Source: Vacuolonema iberomarrocanum LEGE 07170 (lineage in GTDB: Bacteria > Cyanobacteriota > Cyanobacteriia > Elainellales > Elainellaceae). From it: 64,000 nucleotides of DNA. The translations under genes were made by a program, and so were the position numbers. Numbering within the stretch: the first letter of the stretch is position 1; each line of letters starts with the position of its first letter. The notes beneath the pieces are model-generated. The model ran no database searches and was not told where the DNA came from. It saw only the letters and a list, made by a program, of their open reading frames with translations. The stretch is from positions 22,086 to 86,085 of the forward strand of contig JADEXA010000028.1 of assembly GCA_015207365.1 (NCBI GenBank), read 5' to 3'. Positions 35,537 to 44,992 of the stretch are shown one piece after another.

Positions 35537-35980
35537 CTAAAAGACGATCTGAAGCTTTTCCATGAGGGGAGGAAGAATGAGGAAACCTGCCACCAATAGA
35601 GCCACCAGTGCAGAAATCAGGACCGCTCCAGCGGCACAGTCTTTGGCGGTTTTTGCTAACTCATGATAGCTCTGCTTCACCGTCAGATCGACCACCGACT
35701 CTAGAGCGGTGTTGAGCAACTCCATGGTGAGTACGGCACCTGTGGTTAAGCCGATAATAGCAATTTCTACACGGGTCAGTTGCAAATAGAGACCCAGAGC
35801 GATCGCCAGTAATCCGACCACTACATGAATTCGAAAATTTCGCTGAGTAAAGAAAGCGTAAGAAATTCCTGCCCAGGCGTAGCGAAAACTCAACAGTAAA
35901 CTGGGCGCAACCTTCCATGCTAAATCCCGGTTTGCTTTGGGGAAAGACACAGAGGTTGGAGGCGTTTCTGTCGGTGGCAT
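35537..35980 (-). CDS. dgkA: Diacylglycerol/undecaprenol kinase family protein
   Basis: A 147-residue membrane kinase. Three helices are visible: HVVVGLLAIALGLYLQL, VEIAIIGLTTGAVLTM and AAGAVLISALVALLVAGFLIL. The active-site motif ELLNTALESVVDLTVKQSYHELAKTAKDCAAGAV (within residues 85-118) is the family signature. Gram-positive-type members phosphorylate undecaprenol rather than diacylglycerol, so the true substrate is open. It lies between ybeY and trpG; spacing to each neighbour is 90-145 bp. Confidence 0.9.
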   Translation of the reverse strand: MPPTETPPTSVSFPKANRDLAWKVAPSLLLSFRYAWAGISYAFFTQRNFRIHVVVGLLAIALGLYLQLTRVEIAIIGLTTGAVLTMELLNTALESVVDLTVKQSYHELAKTAKDCAAGAVLISALVALLVAGFLILPPLMEKLQIVF

Positions 35981-36124
35981 AGACTATCTCGCAGGGGAGT
36001 AAAATTCGGTTTGACTGAATGTGGCAAAAGGAAAAATCAGCACATGCAGAAAACCCGACCGGGGACAAATCGAATCTTCCAAGCCAAGAAGCGCAGTCTT
36101 GATCTTCGCTCAGGCTAGCATTCA

Positions 36125-36664
36125 TCAGCCTGGAAGATCATACTGAATTTTGAAACCGGTTAGCTGTAGCATATCTTCCTGTTGCTGAATCATCCGCTGC
36201 AAACTCTGCTCTTCCGGATGATCCCATCCCAGAAGATGAAGCAGTCCATGGGCGGCTAGCCATGCGAACTCCAAATTCAAGGAATGCTGCTGGGCGATCG
36301 CCTGTCGTGTGGCCGTTTCCACCGAAATCACGATATCTCCCAGGTAGAGCGGTACATCTGCCAGCATCTCCGCCGTCCCTGGCATGTTGGTCTCTAGGGC
36401 GGCAAAACTGAGTACGTCGGTGGGTTGATCGACTTGACGATAGGTGGCGTTGAGCGTTTGAATTTCCGCATCATCCGTCAACCGAACGGTCGCTTCATAG
36501 CGCTGCTGGGGATGCAAATCGACCTGTAAATAGTCCAGCCAATCATGCAGCCAGCTTTGCCAGAGGTCTTCCTCCATCAAGGGTTGCGGAACAGCGAGGG
36601 CCTGCTCGACGGTTTCCGACAGTTGCAATGCAACCTCGACTTCTAGGGAATGGGAATGCACCAT
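36125..36664 (-). CDS. ybeY: Endoribonuclease YbeY (16S rRNA maturation)
   Basis: Zinc-dependent endoribonuclease of 179 residues involved in 16S rRNA 3'-end processing and ribosome quality control. The zinc site HGLLHLLGWDH (His139, His143, His149) is the YbeY signature. The region TDVLSFAALE (82-91) and LGDIVISVETATRQA (108-122) are also family landmarks. It sits between the DUF3285 gene (28 bp upstream) and dgkA in the conserved cluster. Confidence 0.95.
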   Translation of the reverse strand: MVHSHSLEVEVALQLSETVEQALAVPQPLMEEDLWQSWLHDWLDYLQVDLHPQQRYEATVRLTDDAEIQTLNATYRQVDQPTDVLSFAALETNMPGTAEMLADVPLYLGDIVISVETATRQAIAQQHSLNLEFAWLAAHGLLHLLGWDHPEEQSLQRMIQQQEDMLQLTGFKIQYDLPG

Positions 36665-36691
36665 AGATTCTGTATGTACTGGATAGCGAGC

Positions 36692-36967
36692 CTAACGAGT
36701 GATGTAGGCAAGCCCAACGAGGACGCCCAACAGTGCCATCGTCGTCAAGGTGAAGTGGAACAACGATGTGCCGCCCTTTTTCACCATGTTCCGCATGGCA
36801 AGCTTGACATAGCTGGGAACCGGTTCCTCTGTGGCTGGCCTTGGCGGCAACCCTGCCGCTGTTTCCATTTCTGGGGAGGCGGTTTCTGCCGGGGCAATCG
36901 AGGCAGTGGCAGGCACCGAGGATTGCGTATCCGTCTCTTGGGTCTTGGCCTCTTGGGAATCAGTCAT
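36692..36967 (-). CDS. DUF3285 family protein
   Basis: A 91-residue protein of a cyanobacterial family of unknown function. The first 50 residues are a Thr/Glu/Pro-rich disordered region. The conserved part is VPSYVKLAMRNMVKKGGTSLFHF followed by a single membrane helix TLTTMALLGVLVGLAYI. It is known to lie near prfB in other cyanobacteria, as it does here (166 bp after prfB). The ATG at 36967 has GAGG at a suitable distance; upstream in-frame codons do not match the family. Confidence 0.87.
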   Translation of the reverse strand: MTDSQEAKTQETDTQSSVPATASIAPAETASPEMETAAGLPPRPATEEPVPSYVKLAMRNMVKKGGTSLFHFTLTTMALLGVLVGLAYITR

Positions 36968-37132
36968 GAACGTTGCCTCGTTACATGTGCATTCGATTTC
37001 TATTACTAGATTGGCATGAGAAACAACGCCAACCACCATTCAGACAAACAAACCGATGAATTGTTCGGGTGAATCGTTCTGGGAACAGGCTATAAAGCCG
37101 AGGGCAGAACTCATGCGTTCCACCGACTGTCA

Positions 37133-38261
37133 CTAAACCGGCGCACTGGTGTCGAGCATTTGGTTTTCTGCCCGTAGGCAGGATTCGATGAACGGATCCA
37201 GTGCGCCGTTCATTACCCCATCAACATCGGTGGTTTCTTCGTTTGTTCGCAGGTCTTTGACCATCTGGTAAGGGTGAAACACGTAGTTGCGAATCTGGTT
37301 GCCCCAGGCGGCTTCGACCATGTCCCCACGAATGTCGGAGATGGCCTTTGCCTGTTGCTCCTGCGCAATCACCAGCAGCTTGGCCTTGAGCCGCGCCATG
37401 GCCTTTTCGCGGTTCTGGAGCTGCGATCGCTCCTCGGTACAGCGCACCATGAGTCCTGTCGGCACATGGCGAATTTGCACGGCGGTTTCCACTTTGTTGA
37501 CGTTTTGCCCACCCTTACCACCCGCACGCGAGGTGGTAATTTCCAGATCCTTGTCGGGAATCTCAAGCTCAATATTCTGATCCAGAATCGGCATGACCTC
37601 GACCCCGGCAAAGCTGGTCTGTCGCTTACCGTTGGCATTGAACGGAGAAATTCGCACTAGGCGATGGGTTCCCTTTTCCGCCTTGAGGTAACCATAGGCA
37701 TAACGCCCATCCACCTCCAGGGTGGCAGACTTTAGCCCTGCCTCATCCCCTTCCGAAATTTCCGACAGATGGACTTTGTATTTGTGGTTTTCTGCCCACC
37801 GGGTATACATACGGAGCAGACTTTCGGCCCAATCCTGGGCGTCGGTGCCGCCAGCTCCCGCATTGATGGTGAGCACGGCACCCCGATTATCATACGGTCC
37901 CGAAAGTAACTTTTGTAACTCCCACTGATCGAGGGCGTGGCTGACCTGGGTAAGGTTAGTTTGGGCTTCCTGGAGCAGCGCGTCATCGGCTTCTAACTCC
38001 AGCAGCTCCAGGATAGCTCTTGCATCATCCAGGGCGCGTTGCCATGACTCACAGTCTGCGAGGTTAGATTTCAGATCATTTAGTTCTTGGAGCGTTTTCT
38101 GCGCTGTGGATTGATCGTCCCAGAACTCCGGCTGAGCGGCTCGTTGTTCCAAATCGGAAATTCGAGCTTGGAGGGCAGGAACGTCAAAGATACTCCTGGG
38201 TTTTACCCAGGCGCTGCGACAAGGTGTCAATATCTCGTTTCAGGTCTGTCAATTCAAGCAT
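37133..38261 (-). CDS. prfB: Peptide chain release factor 2, with programmed +1 frameshift
   Basis: Recognises UAA and UGA stop codons and releases the finished protein. The first 25 codons (MLELTDLKRDIDTLSQRLGK...) start at 38261 and end at CTT TGA. Ribosomes must slip +1 on CTTTGAC (38183-38189) to enter the main frame at Asp, giving about 375 residues. The main part shows the stop-codon-reading SPF tripeptide in RISPFNANGK, and the catalytic GGQ in GGKGGQNVNK. AGGAG at 38193-38197 acts as the stimulatory Shine-Dalgarno. The frameshift makes RF2 levels self-regulating. Confidence 0.96.
38183..38197 (-). promoter_or_regulatory. prfB programmed +1 frameshift site
   Basis: On the minus strand, AGGAG-TAT-CTT-TGA-C is seen. 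The TGA is in frame with the ATG at 38261, and the +1 frame continues as GAC GTT CCT. This matches the classical autoregulatory site of RF2 genes: low RF2 leads to pausing at TGA and slippage. Confidence 0.95.
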
Positions 38262-38460
38262 AGCGATCGCATCGTTCGTTCAAGCACATCAGTTGCATGG
38301 GCAATGCGGTGGCCATTCCCTAAAAGAATGGTGGCCATTTCCCTTAAGAGGATTAGGAACGACCGCTCTGCCGATGGATGTAATGATCTTGATTTTAATC
38401 GGTGGGCTTGCGAATCGGGAAGGAACTTTGAGGCGAATGCGACCTTTCAATAGCCCTTGA

Positions 38461-38578
38461 CTCGCTTTAGCGCGTTGCGGGTTAAGGGTATGTTTTTTTC
38501 CAGAAGGGGTGCAGCGCCTCCCTTCTCGGGAAAAAATCATACTTGGATCCTGCATCCCTCGCTTTAGCGCGTTGCGGG
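38461..38578. repeat. Family F element (copy F2) between two 21-bp direct repeats
   Basis: CTCGCTTTAGCGCGTTGCGG (plus one G) occurs at 38461-38481 and again at 38558-38578. Between them lies a hairpin (GTATGTTTTTTTCC and complement) ending GGATCCTGCA, like F1. The right direct repeat overlaps the last codons and the TAA of pgpH. Confidence 0.85.
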
Positions 38579-41089
38579 GGAAGGTCGTGGTGGAGCAACA
38601 GGCGCTTTGGGGTAGGCAATGCGTTGGTGGTTGAAGTCTTGCCACACCTTGACAAAGATTTCGGCAATGACGGGCATTTCTTTGCGTTCTAGCCCAGAAT
38701 CAACCAATTGTTGGTCTTGCCACCGAGCCCGCAGGATACGGTTAACCATCGCCAGGGCTTCTTGTGGGGTGGCATCTTTGAGCGATCGCAACGCCGCCTC
38801 GCAAGAATCGGCCAGCATGACAATTCCCGTCTCCCGCGATTGGGGAATGGGGCCGTCATAGCGAAAATCTTCTTCCCGCACAATGATGGTTTGATCAGCC
38901 GCTGCCCGCTCCTTGGCCTTGTGGTAGAAATAGGCGATTTGCATGCTGCCCTGATGTTCGGGAATGAAAGAGCGGATGGCTTTGGGCAAGCGATACTTCT
39001 TCGCCATGGTGATGCCCACCGTGACATGCTTTTTGATGATGTCGGCACTCCGCCAGGGGTCATCAATCAAGTCATGTTTATTAGGGCCTCCCATCTGGTT
39101 TTCGATGAAACCTAGAGGGTCATGCATTTTACCGATGTCGTGGTAGAGCGTGCCAGCCCGCACCAGTTCCACATTGCAGCCCAGCTCACGAGCAGCAGCT
39201 TCTGACAGGGTCGCCACAAACAGGGTGTGCTGGAAGGTGCCGGGTACTTCTGCGGCCAGCCGCTTGAGGAGCGGACGATTGGGGTTCGACAATTCTGCTA
39301 GTCGACTGGGGGTAACAATGTCGAATAACTGCTCCAGGTAGGGACTGAGTCCCAGTGCTGTAACGCTCCAGGTAATGCCCATCAACGCCTGCACGACCGA
39401 AGCCGTCAACACGCTGTACCAGACGGGTGCCGTCCAAGGGCTGATGATCAGGCTGAGGATCAGGTAGGTGAGACCCTGCGTTAAGCCGACGCCACCCCCC
39501 AACAGGGCGAGTTCTTCCCGCGATCGCAACTTTCCGGCCATAAACGCACCCACCAGGCTGGCGATCGCGCTGGCAACCAGATGCCGCCCTCCCAAATCCA
39601 TACCGACGGGCAGCGCCACACTCAGCAGTGCCACAACGGTTGCCCCCAGAGCCGAACCGTAGAAGCTGCCCACGAGCAACCCGACCGCCGGTAAGCTAGT
39701 AGCTGCAATGCCCACCGCAGCCAGCAACGGCGTCGTCAAGGTGAGCAGCGTCACTAGGATATAATCTCGCCGACGCAGGCCAGGGTGAAAGCGCCGCTCT
39801 ACGAGCAAGAAAATGCCAATCCCACCGCTAACCAGAGCGACAAATCCCACCAGCCCCAACCAGTCGATGGTACGTTCGCTCATATCAAAATGGTCGAGCA
39901 AAACAAACTCGCGCTGGGTGATGGGTTGCCCAGCCTCGACAATAATTTCACCTCGACGCACAGCAATCACAACAGGATCTACTTCCTTGGCCGCCTGTTC
40001 AGCTCGCAGGCGGGTTTGTTCTTGATCCTGCACAAGGTTGGGTTCCAGCACCGTCACTAAAATTTGCTGGGCGATCGTCGCCGCATCTCCAGACAGCGCT
40101 TCGCGGGTATGGAGCTCTACCGCACGGGCCAGGAGTTCTGGAGGCAACCCAGCGGGAATACCCTGGGTCAGGATCTGCTCCAAAATGCGCCGCGTATCCG
40201 CCTTAGTTTCCAGCCACGCCGTATCGGTTAACTCCAATAGCTCTGGTACAAAAGGCCCCGAAGCGCCAGCCGGAGAAGCCTGTAGCAATGCCGCCAAGGC
40301 CGTTCCGTAGGACTTGCGCGATCGCTCAACAGACTGAATTAAGGTGGAGTAGTCATCCTCAGAGGCATAACGCTGATAGTTTTGTAGTTCGACTACAGCC
40401 AGAGCTTGCGCGGTCGGGGTTTCCAAACTCTCGGTGACTTGAGTCCGGCCTTCTGCTTGATCTAACGCGGCTTTCCATTCCTCTTCATTGGCTCGCCGTA
40501 AGTAGCGCTGACTTTGCGTCGAAAGGAGCGATGGGAGCGCAAACGGAAACGTCCCCGCCTGCACCCGCAGGGCATCTCCCTCATCCAACAGCCGCTGTAA
40601 GTTCTGATAGATGCGTTGATTCACATCGCCATCGACCTGTAAAACAGGCACGGCTCCAATGCGTGCGGCCTGACGATTGCTCTCTGTCGTTTCTGCATCG
40701 ACAACGGATGCGAGGTCAGGAGCCCGCAGCGTACGGGGCGAGATGGTGCCAACGGCTAGTTGTGGCTCATTGTAGAGGCGATAGCCAATGGTGCTGGAAA
40801 GCGACACCACAGCCACAGCAAAAATGGCGGCAGAACTCCACCGCTTCCGGCGGCCGCATCCTTTCTTCCGCTTGGGGCAGGGCGGCGGACAAAGAACCGC
40901 ATCAATACAGGTATTCAGCGATTTCTGAACCTGCTGTAGCCACTGCTGCCTGTCCGATGTCGGAGCTTTGGGGTGAAATGATGCAACCGACGCACCATCC
41001 TTGCGACGACGGAGTATAGACCAGTTATCCTGGCGCAAATGAGTGAGGGGTTCGGTGATTTCTCGAACGCGTCGTTGAAACGATTTCAT
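38564..41089 (-). CDS. pgpH: 7TM-HD family protein (PgpH-like cyclic-di-AMP phosphodiesterase)
   Basis: Predicted to hydrolyse c-di-AMP, controlling potassium and osmotic balance. 841 residues. An N-terminal cytoplasmic segment precedes one helix (about 93-110), then a large extracytoplasmic 7TM-HD region to about residue 430 (IRVEAG-type strands VVIAVRRGEIIVEAGQPIT). About seven helices follow. The cytoplasmic HD domain shows FQHTLFVATLSEAAARELG, RAGTLYHDIGKMHDP and ITMAKKYRLP, holding the metal-binding His-Asp residues. The gene lies about 300 bp downstream of prfB on the same strand. The symbol is by family; Synechocystis relatives have it too. Confidence 0.9.
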   Translation of the reverse strand: MKSFQRRVREITEPLTHLRQDNWSILRRRKDGASVASFHPKAPTSDRQQWLQQVQKSLNTCIDAVLCPPPCPKRKKGCGRRKRWSSAAIFAVAVVSLSSTIGYRLYNEPQLAVGTISPRTLRAPDLASVVDAETTESNRQAARIGAVPVLQVDGDVNQRIYQNLQRLLDEGDALRVQAGTFPFALPSLLSTQSQRYLRRANEEEWKAALDQAEGRTQVTESLETPTAQALAVVELQNYQRYASEDDYSTLIQSVERSRKSYGTALAALLQASPAGASGPFVPELLELTDTAWLETKADTRRILEQILTQGIPAGLPPELLARAVELHTREALSGDAATIAQQILVTVLEPNLVQDQEQTRLRAEQAAKEVDPVVIAVRRGEIIVEAGQPITQREFVLLDHFDMSERTIDWLGLVGFVALVSGGIGIFLLVERRFHPGLRRRDYILVTLLTLTTPLLAAVGIAATSLPAVGLLVGSFYGSALGATVVALLSVALPVGMDLGGRHLVASAIASLVGAFMAGKLRSREELALLGGGVGLTQGLTYLILSLIISPWTAPVWYSVLTASVVQALMGITWSVTALGLSPYLEQLFDIVTPSRLAELSNPNRPLLKRLAAEVPGTFQHTLFVATLSEAAARELGCNVELVRAGTLYHDIGKMHDPLGFIENQMGGPNKHDLIDDPWRSADIIKKHVTVGITMAKKYRLPKAIRSFIPEHQGSMQIAYFYHKAKERAAADQTIIVREEDFRYDGPIPQSRETGIVMLADSCEAALRSLKDATPQEALAMVNRILRARWQDQQLVDSGLERKEMPVIAEIFVKVWQDFNHQRIAYPKAPVAPPRPSPATR

Positions 41090-41582
41090 TAATGCACCAG
41101 TTTCCTAACACTTAATGAAGGTAAGACCAGGCTTATTCGGAAATCCGCTACGACATGACTCTAACCTTAACGCGATTCAGGGGCGATCGCTGGATAGTAT
41201 ATGACGAAGATGAATGAACGGGGTCACCATCTTTGTAACGGGGTGAATGCACATAGATTCAGTGAATTAGGTATAGCGACCCAATCGTTATGACCGCGTA
41301 AGCAACAAGCTCATAGTCGGTGAACCCATATCCGGATCAGTTGCGTTTAGTAACTTAACGTAAAGCAGTCGAGAACAATTAGAAATAGGATTTAGAACTG
41401 ACCCTAACCGAAACCATCAAACAACAGGGTACCCCTAAAAGGGAGCAAGATCAGTCAACCTTTCGGTTCAACTTAACTGAAATTCTTATACATCTAAGGT
41501 TAATCATTTATACGGTAGTAATTTAGATGCCCACTTGAATTAGATGTCTACTTTAACAGACTTAACATTCATCTGGGTTTTC
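41090..41582. other. Gene-free stretch upstream of pgpH
   Basis: AT-rich, with no ORF, hairpin or repeat I can support. The pgpH promoter is expected in its left half, and the 3' end of the TIGR03943 gene is at the right border. Confidence 0.45.
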
Positions 41583-42392
41583 TTAATATTCATAGGGATT
41601 TTCGGGTTCCTCAATCGGGGTCAGCTGTTCGGCCTGAATCACAAGCTGCCGTTGGCCGTTGAGGGTTTCGGTCATCATGCTGCCGTCTACCCGCAACCAA
41701 GCATCGGCAGGATAGTCAGCGCGATCGCCGGTCAACTTCACGGGTAGACCCACCGGGTAGACATCTGCCGCACAACAGGTAATGACAAACCGCGCCAGCA
41801 TCAAATAATCGTCGGGGAGTTCGGGCGAATGGATCACAAACCCCTCCACATTAACCGTTTGCCCTTCATAGGCATCGGGTTCGGGATAGACATTCAGCGT
41901 GCGCACCCAATCGATCAGCGATCGCTCCTCCGGACGCGTCCCTCCCCGAAATGACTGGGGTTGCGATCGCGTCATCGTTAGGGTTTCGGTTACGCCCCGA
42001 TCCAACGCCATCTGGCTGGAAAAGGGCTGCGGCACAAACTGCAAGCCAAACAGCGCCACCACCAGCAAGACGCCACTGCTCAAGCCGGGGGGGAACAGGT
42101 TGAAATGCTGCATCTGGGCCTGAGGGGTGGATTGGGCGATAGCGATGCGCCGTCCGGTTGCGCTCAACAGGAGCCGCCCCCGCCACAGCCCCAATCCCAG
42201 CAGAAAAACCCCAGCCAAAACGGCTAGCCAGACATAGTCGGGGTGTAGCAGCACGTTGATCCGTCCTGTGAGCCAAAATCGCAGTAACAAACCAGCCCAG
42301 ACTAATAGGGCGGAGGTGTCGAGGGTATAGCGCCAGGGAAAGGGCGATCGCCGTCGTGCCGAGCGCGTAGGGTCAGAAGCGGAACCAGCCAT
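41583..42392 (-). CDS. TIGR03943 family membrane protein (DUF1980)
   Basis: A 269-residue protein of the YcgQ/DUF1980 group, usually paired with a DUF318/YraQ permease and thought to take part in metal or small-molecule handling. The N-terminal half has helices ALLVWAGLLLRFWLTG, VWLAVLAGVFLLGLGLW and LSSGVLLVVALFGLQFV. The C-terminal soluble domain has YEGQTVNVEGFVIHSPELPDDYLMLARFVITCCAADVYPVGLPVKL, in which ITCCAADVYP is the family signature. No permease gene is adjacent. A 15-bp tandem repeat lies about 65 bp upstream of the start. Confidence 0.87.
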   Translation of the reverse strand: MAGSASDPTRSARRRSPFPWRYTLDTSALLVWAGLLLRFWLTGRINVLLHPDYVWLAVLAGVFLLGLGLWRGRLLLSATGRRIAIAQSTPQAQMQHFNLFPPGLSSGVLLVVALFGLQFVPQPFSSQMALDRGVTETLTMTRSQPQSFRGGTRPEERSLIDWVRTLNVYPEPDAYEGQTVNVEGFVIHSPELPDDYLMLARFVITCCAADVYPVGLPVKLTGDRADYPADAWLRVDGSMMTETLNGQRQLVIQAEQLTPIEEPENPYEY

Positions 42393-42455
42393 AGGGATAA
42401 CTACCGTATTACTGAAATATCAGCCAAACCTTTGGAAAACGGACGACCGACGAGA

Positions 42456-42500
42456 TGGTCAAGAGACCACTGGTCAAGAGACCACTGGTCAAGAGACTAC
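42456..42500. repeat. Three tandem copies of TGGTCAAGAGACCAC
   Basis: Units at 42456-42470, 42471-42485 and 42486-42500; the third has one change. Each unit contains the small palindrome TGGTC..GACCA, so it could bind a dimeric protein or fold. It lies upstream of the TIGR03943 gene. Confidence 0.95.
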
Positions 42501-42552
42501 TATATACGCTAACTCCCTTTCCTGTACCCGAGCTCTTTACCGACAAATGGAA

Positions 42553-42645
42553 CAGGACTGATGCAAAACTTGCGTCATCCTGAGTGAATTCATTGATTTT
42601 TTAACCGTGTCGCGGCCACAAAATCAACCAAATGCATCAGTCCTG
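42553..42645. repeat. MITE-like element, family D (copy D4)
   Basis: ACAGGACTGATGCA on the left and TGCATCAGTCCTGA on the right are near-perfect inverted ends. The interior has the arms TTGATTTT / AAAATCAA around GTGTCGCGGCCAC. It lies between the MBOAT and TIGR03943 genes. Confidence 0.85.
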
Positions 42646-42743
42646 AGGGAGTGAAAGGAGCGGCAACGCCGATGGTCACCAATAGTCTGCTGCCTACACC
42701 AGATGCTCACTAACGTCTTCACGGCACCGCATCAGCAAACCGT

Positions 42744-44240
42744 CTAAAAATCGAAATAAATGTAAGGCGGGCTTTCGTTTGGAGCCAGGATCCAGGCAAT
42801 GAGGAGACAGGTGGGAACCAGCAATAACTTGATGGGTAGGCTGAGTTGGAGTTTGAGCCCCCGATGGAAGAAGTAGGCAACGCTCATGGCGATCGCTAGC
42901 CCCAAGACCATTGCAGTGGAATGGAAGCGATCGCTCTGTAGCGCCTCGATATAAATCTTCTGGGCAAACTGAGCATCCCCCTGATGCCCCCACAAGCGCT
43001 GAACCACGAACCAGGACTGATTGAGATTGGGCAATCGAAAGAAAATCCAGGCAAAGAAGACCGACAGCTGCGTAATACTCCATCCCACGATAGCGCCAGG
43101 GACAGATTTCCAGAATTTGGTGAGGGGTTGCGACTCCTTTGAGACCACATCCGTCAACCGATGCAGCATCAGGAAAATCCCGTGGAGTGTCCCCCACACC
43201 ACAAAGCCCCAGGCCGCCCCATGCCAAATACCCGCAATGATCATCACAATCATCAGGTTCAGACAGGTGCGCCCCAAGCCTTTGCGAGAGCCCCCCAGGG
43301 GAAAGTAGAGATAATTACGTAGCCAGTCTCCCAACGTCATATGCCAGCGCCGCCAAAAGTCGGCGATGTTCGTGCAAAAGTAGGGAAAATTGAAGTTTTG
43401 CGGCAGATCCAACCCAAGCAAAATGGCTGACCCGCGTGCCACATCTACATATCCGCTGAAGTCGAGGTAGAGCTGGAGTCCGTAGGCGGCGATCGCCAGC
43501 CACAAATCTCCACTCCCTGCCCGTTCTAGGTTGCCAAAGCTAAGGTTGACCAGGGTGGCCAGATGGTCTGCCAGCAGCAACTTTTTCACAGCGCCTACGG
43601 CAATCAGCCACAACCCCTCCACAATCTGCGAGGGTTGCGGAAACTGTAGCCCCTGCCACTGGGTCGCCAGCGGATGAAAGCGGGTAATAGGGCCAGAAAT
43701 TAGTTTTGGGAAAAACAGCTTGTAGGAGGCGAACTTCAGCAAGCTATGGGTGGCTGGCGCGCCCCGATACACATCCACCAGATAGGCAATGCACTCAAAG
43801 CTGAAGAAACTGATGCCCAACGGAGCCAGGAGATTGTCACCGACCCAACTTGCGCCTACATCCGCCGTTTGCCACCCAGAAACAGCGTAAATGGAGGACA
43901 GGAGAAATGGGACATACTTAAATCCCAATAGGAGAAAGACATTGAGCGTAATCCCGATGATCAGAAGTCGTCGCCGTCGCTGTTGCCAGCGCTGTTCCTC
44001 GGCTTCCCACATCTCATCTTCCGTACGCCAATCGATCGGCGTTTCTAGCGCTAGCCCCAAATGGTAGGTCAGCCATCCCATCACCAGAAACAGCGGCACA
44101 TATTGGATTTGCTGGGAGCTATAGAAAACCAAGCTGGCAATTAGGATGATCAGCAGCTTGAGCGATCGCCCTTCCACAGACCAATACAGCCCCAGCACAC
44201 TGAGGAGGAAAATGCCGTAGGTAATCGAAAGAAAAGTCAT
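42744..44240 (-). CDS. MBOAT family O-acyltransferase
   Basis: Membrane-bound O-acyltransferase (498 residues) of the AlgI/DltB group, which moves acyl groups across the membrane to an extracytoplasmic acceptor. About ten helices. The family landmarks are ISFFSFECIAYLVDVYRG (near 140), DFSGYVDVARGSAILLGL (near 260), FWRRWHMTLGDWLRNYLYFPLGGSRKG (near 300) and the catalytic-His segment IAGIWHGAAWGFVVWGTLHG. Usually an SGNH/DUF1574 acyltransferase follows in cyanobacteria; none is next to it. ATG at 44240 (TTG six codons earlier rejected). Confidence 0.92.
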   Translation of the reverse strand: MTFLSITYGIFLLSVLGLYWSVEGRSLKLLIILIASLVFYSSQQIQYVPLFLVMGWLTYHLGLALETPIDWRTEDEMWEAEEQRWQQRRRRLLIIGITLNVFLLLGFKYVPFLLSSIYAVSGWQTADVGASWVGDNLLAPLGISFFSFECIAYLVDVYRGAPATHSLLKFASYKLFFPKLISGPITRFHPLATQWQGLQFPQPSQIVEGLWLIAVGAVKKLLLADHLATLVNLSFGNLERAGSGDLWLAIAAYGLQLYLDFSGYVDVARGSAILLGLDLPQNFNFPYFCTNIADFWRRWHMTLGDWLRNYLYFPLGGSRKGLGRTCLNLMIVMIIAGIWHGAAWGFVVWGTLHGIFLMLHRLTDVVSKESQPLTKFWKSVPGAIVGWSITQLSVFFAWIFFRLPNLNQSWFVVQRLWGHQGDAQFAQKIYIEALQSDRFHSTAMVLGLAIAMSVAYFFHRGLKLQLSLPIKLLLVPTCLLIAWILAPNESPPYIYFDF

Positions 44241-44992
44241 CGTTCTCTCAACAAGCAAGTGGGTAACGATAATTCAGCGATGCCAGGGACAGGGTGAAGA
44301 ATGGCTCAGGTAACAGCGAATCAATACCCGCATCTTAAAGGTGATACCGATCTTAAAAGCCTGAACAAATCGTGGCGATCGGTTGAACGCTAACCCAAAA
44401 ATTCGCTAGAGTTTTGAGAATCCAACCTCAAAGCAGAGTTTTCAGGGGATTTTGATAAACCCTTGAGCCATCCTGCGGGATCAGTTTACCGAAAGTACAG
44501 CATATCTAGCGTTTTTTCTGGAGTTCTCCCGAAAACAGGCACTGCCAGAGTGCCTATTCGCCCGCAACATCCCAGGAAATGTCCAAGAAATGGTATCTAG
44601 AATAGCTCAATCGCTTGCAAAGCGAAGTCATAACGAGTATGATTAAGAAGTTGATAGGAACAAACATGTCTCCACTTCTAATCACTGAACCTATTGGCAT
44701 CAGGTCGCTATGAAGCATTGCCCCACGTTTCAGGCAAAACCGCTAATATGCAGCGGTTGGTAGACTCTCAAAAGCCGATCCATTTTCAGCATCATGTAAG
44801 GGTCTATCTATATTTCCCAGGCTCCCACCCATCGGCAGGATGACATTTGAAGCGAGTAGTCATACTTTGACTGAGGGATTTATGGATGTGACGCCACGCC
44901 TATTCAAAGCAATAAGCTTGCGTCTGTTTCGGTGACCTCTTTTGATTGATTGAAGTGCTACACCGTTAGTAAAGATAAAGGAACGATCCACC
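44241..44992. other. Gene-free stretch upstream of dps
   Basis: No gene or repeat that I can support in 750 bp. It separates two divergent genes and should hold both promoters. The sequence AAAGATAAAGGAACGATCC before 44993 provides the dps ribosome binding site (AAAGGA). Confidence 0.45.

Noticed and set aside
42456..42500. Possible CRISPR array
   Set aside because: The repeats are directly adjacent with no spacers, and no cas gene is in the window.
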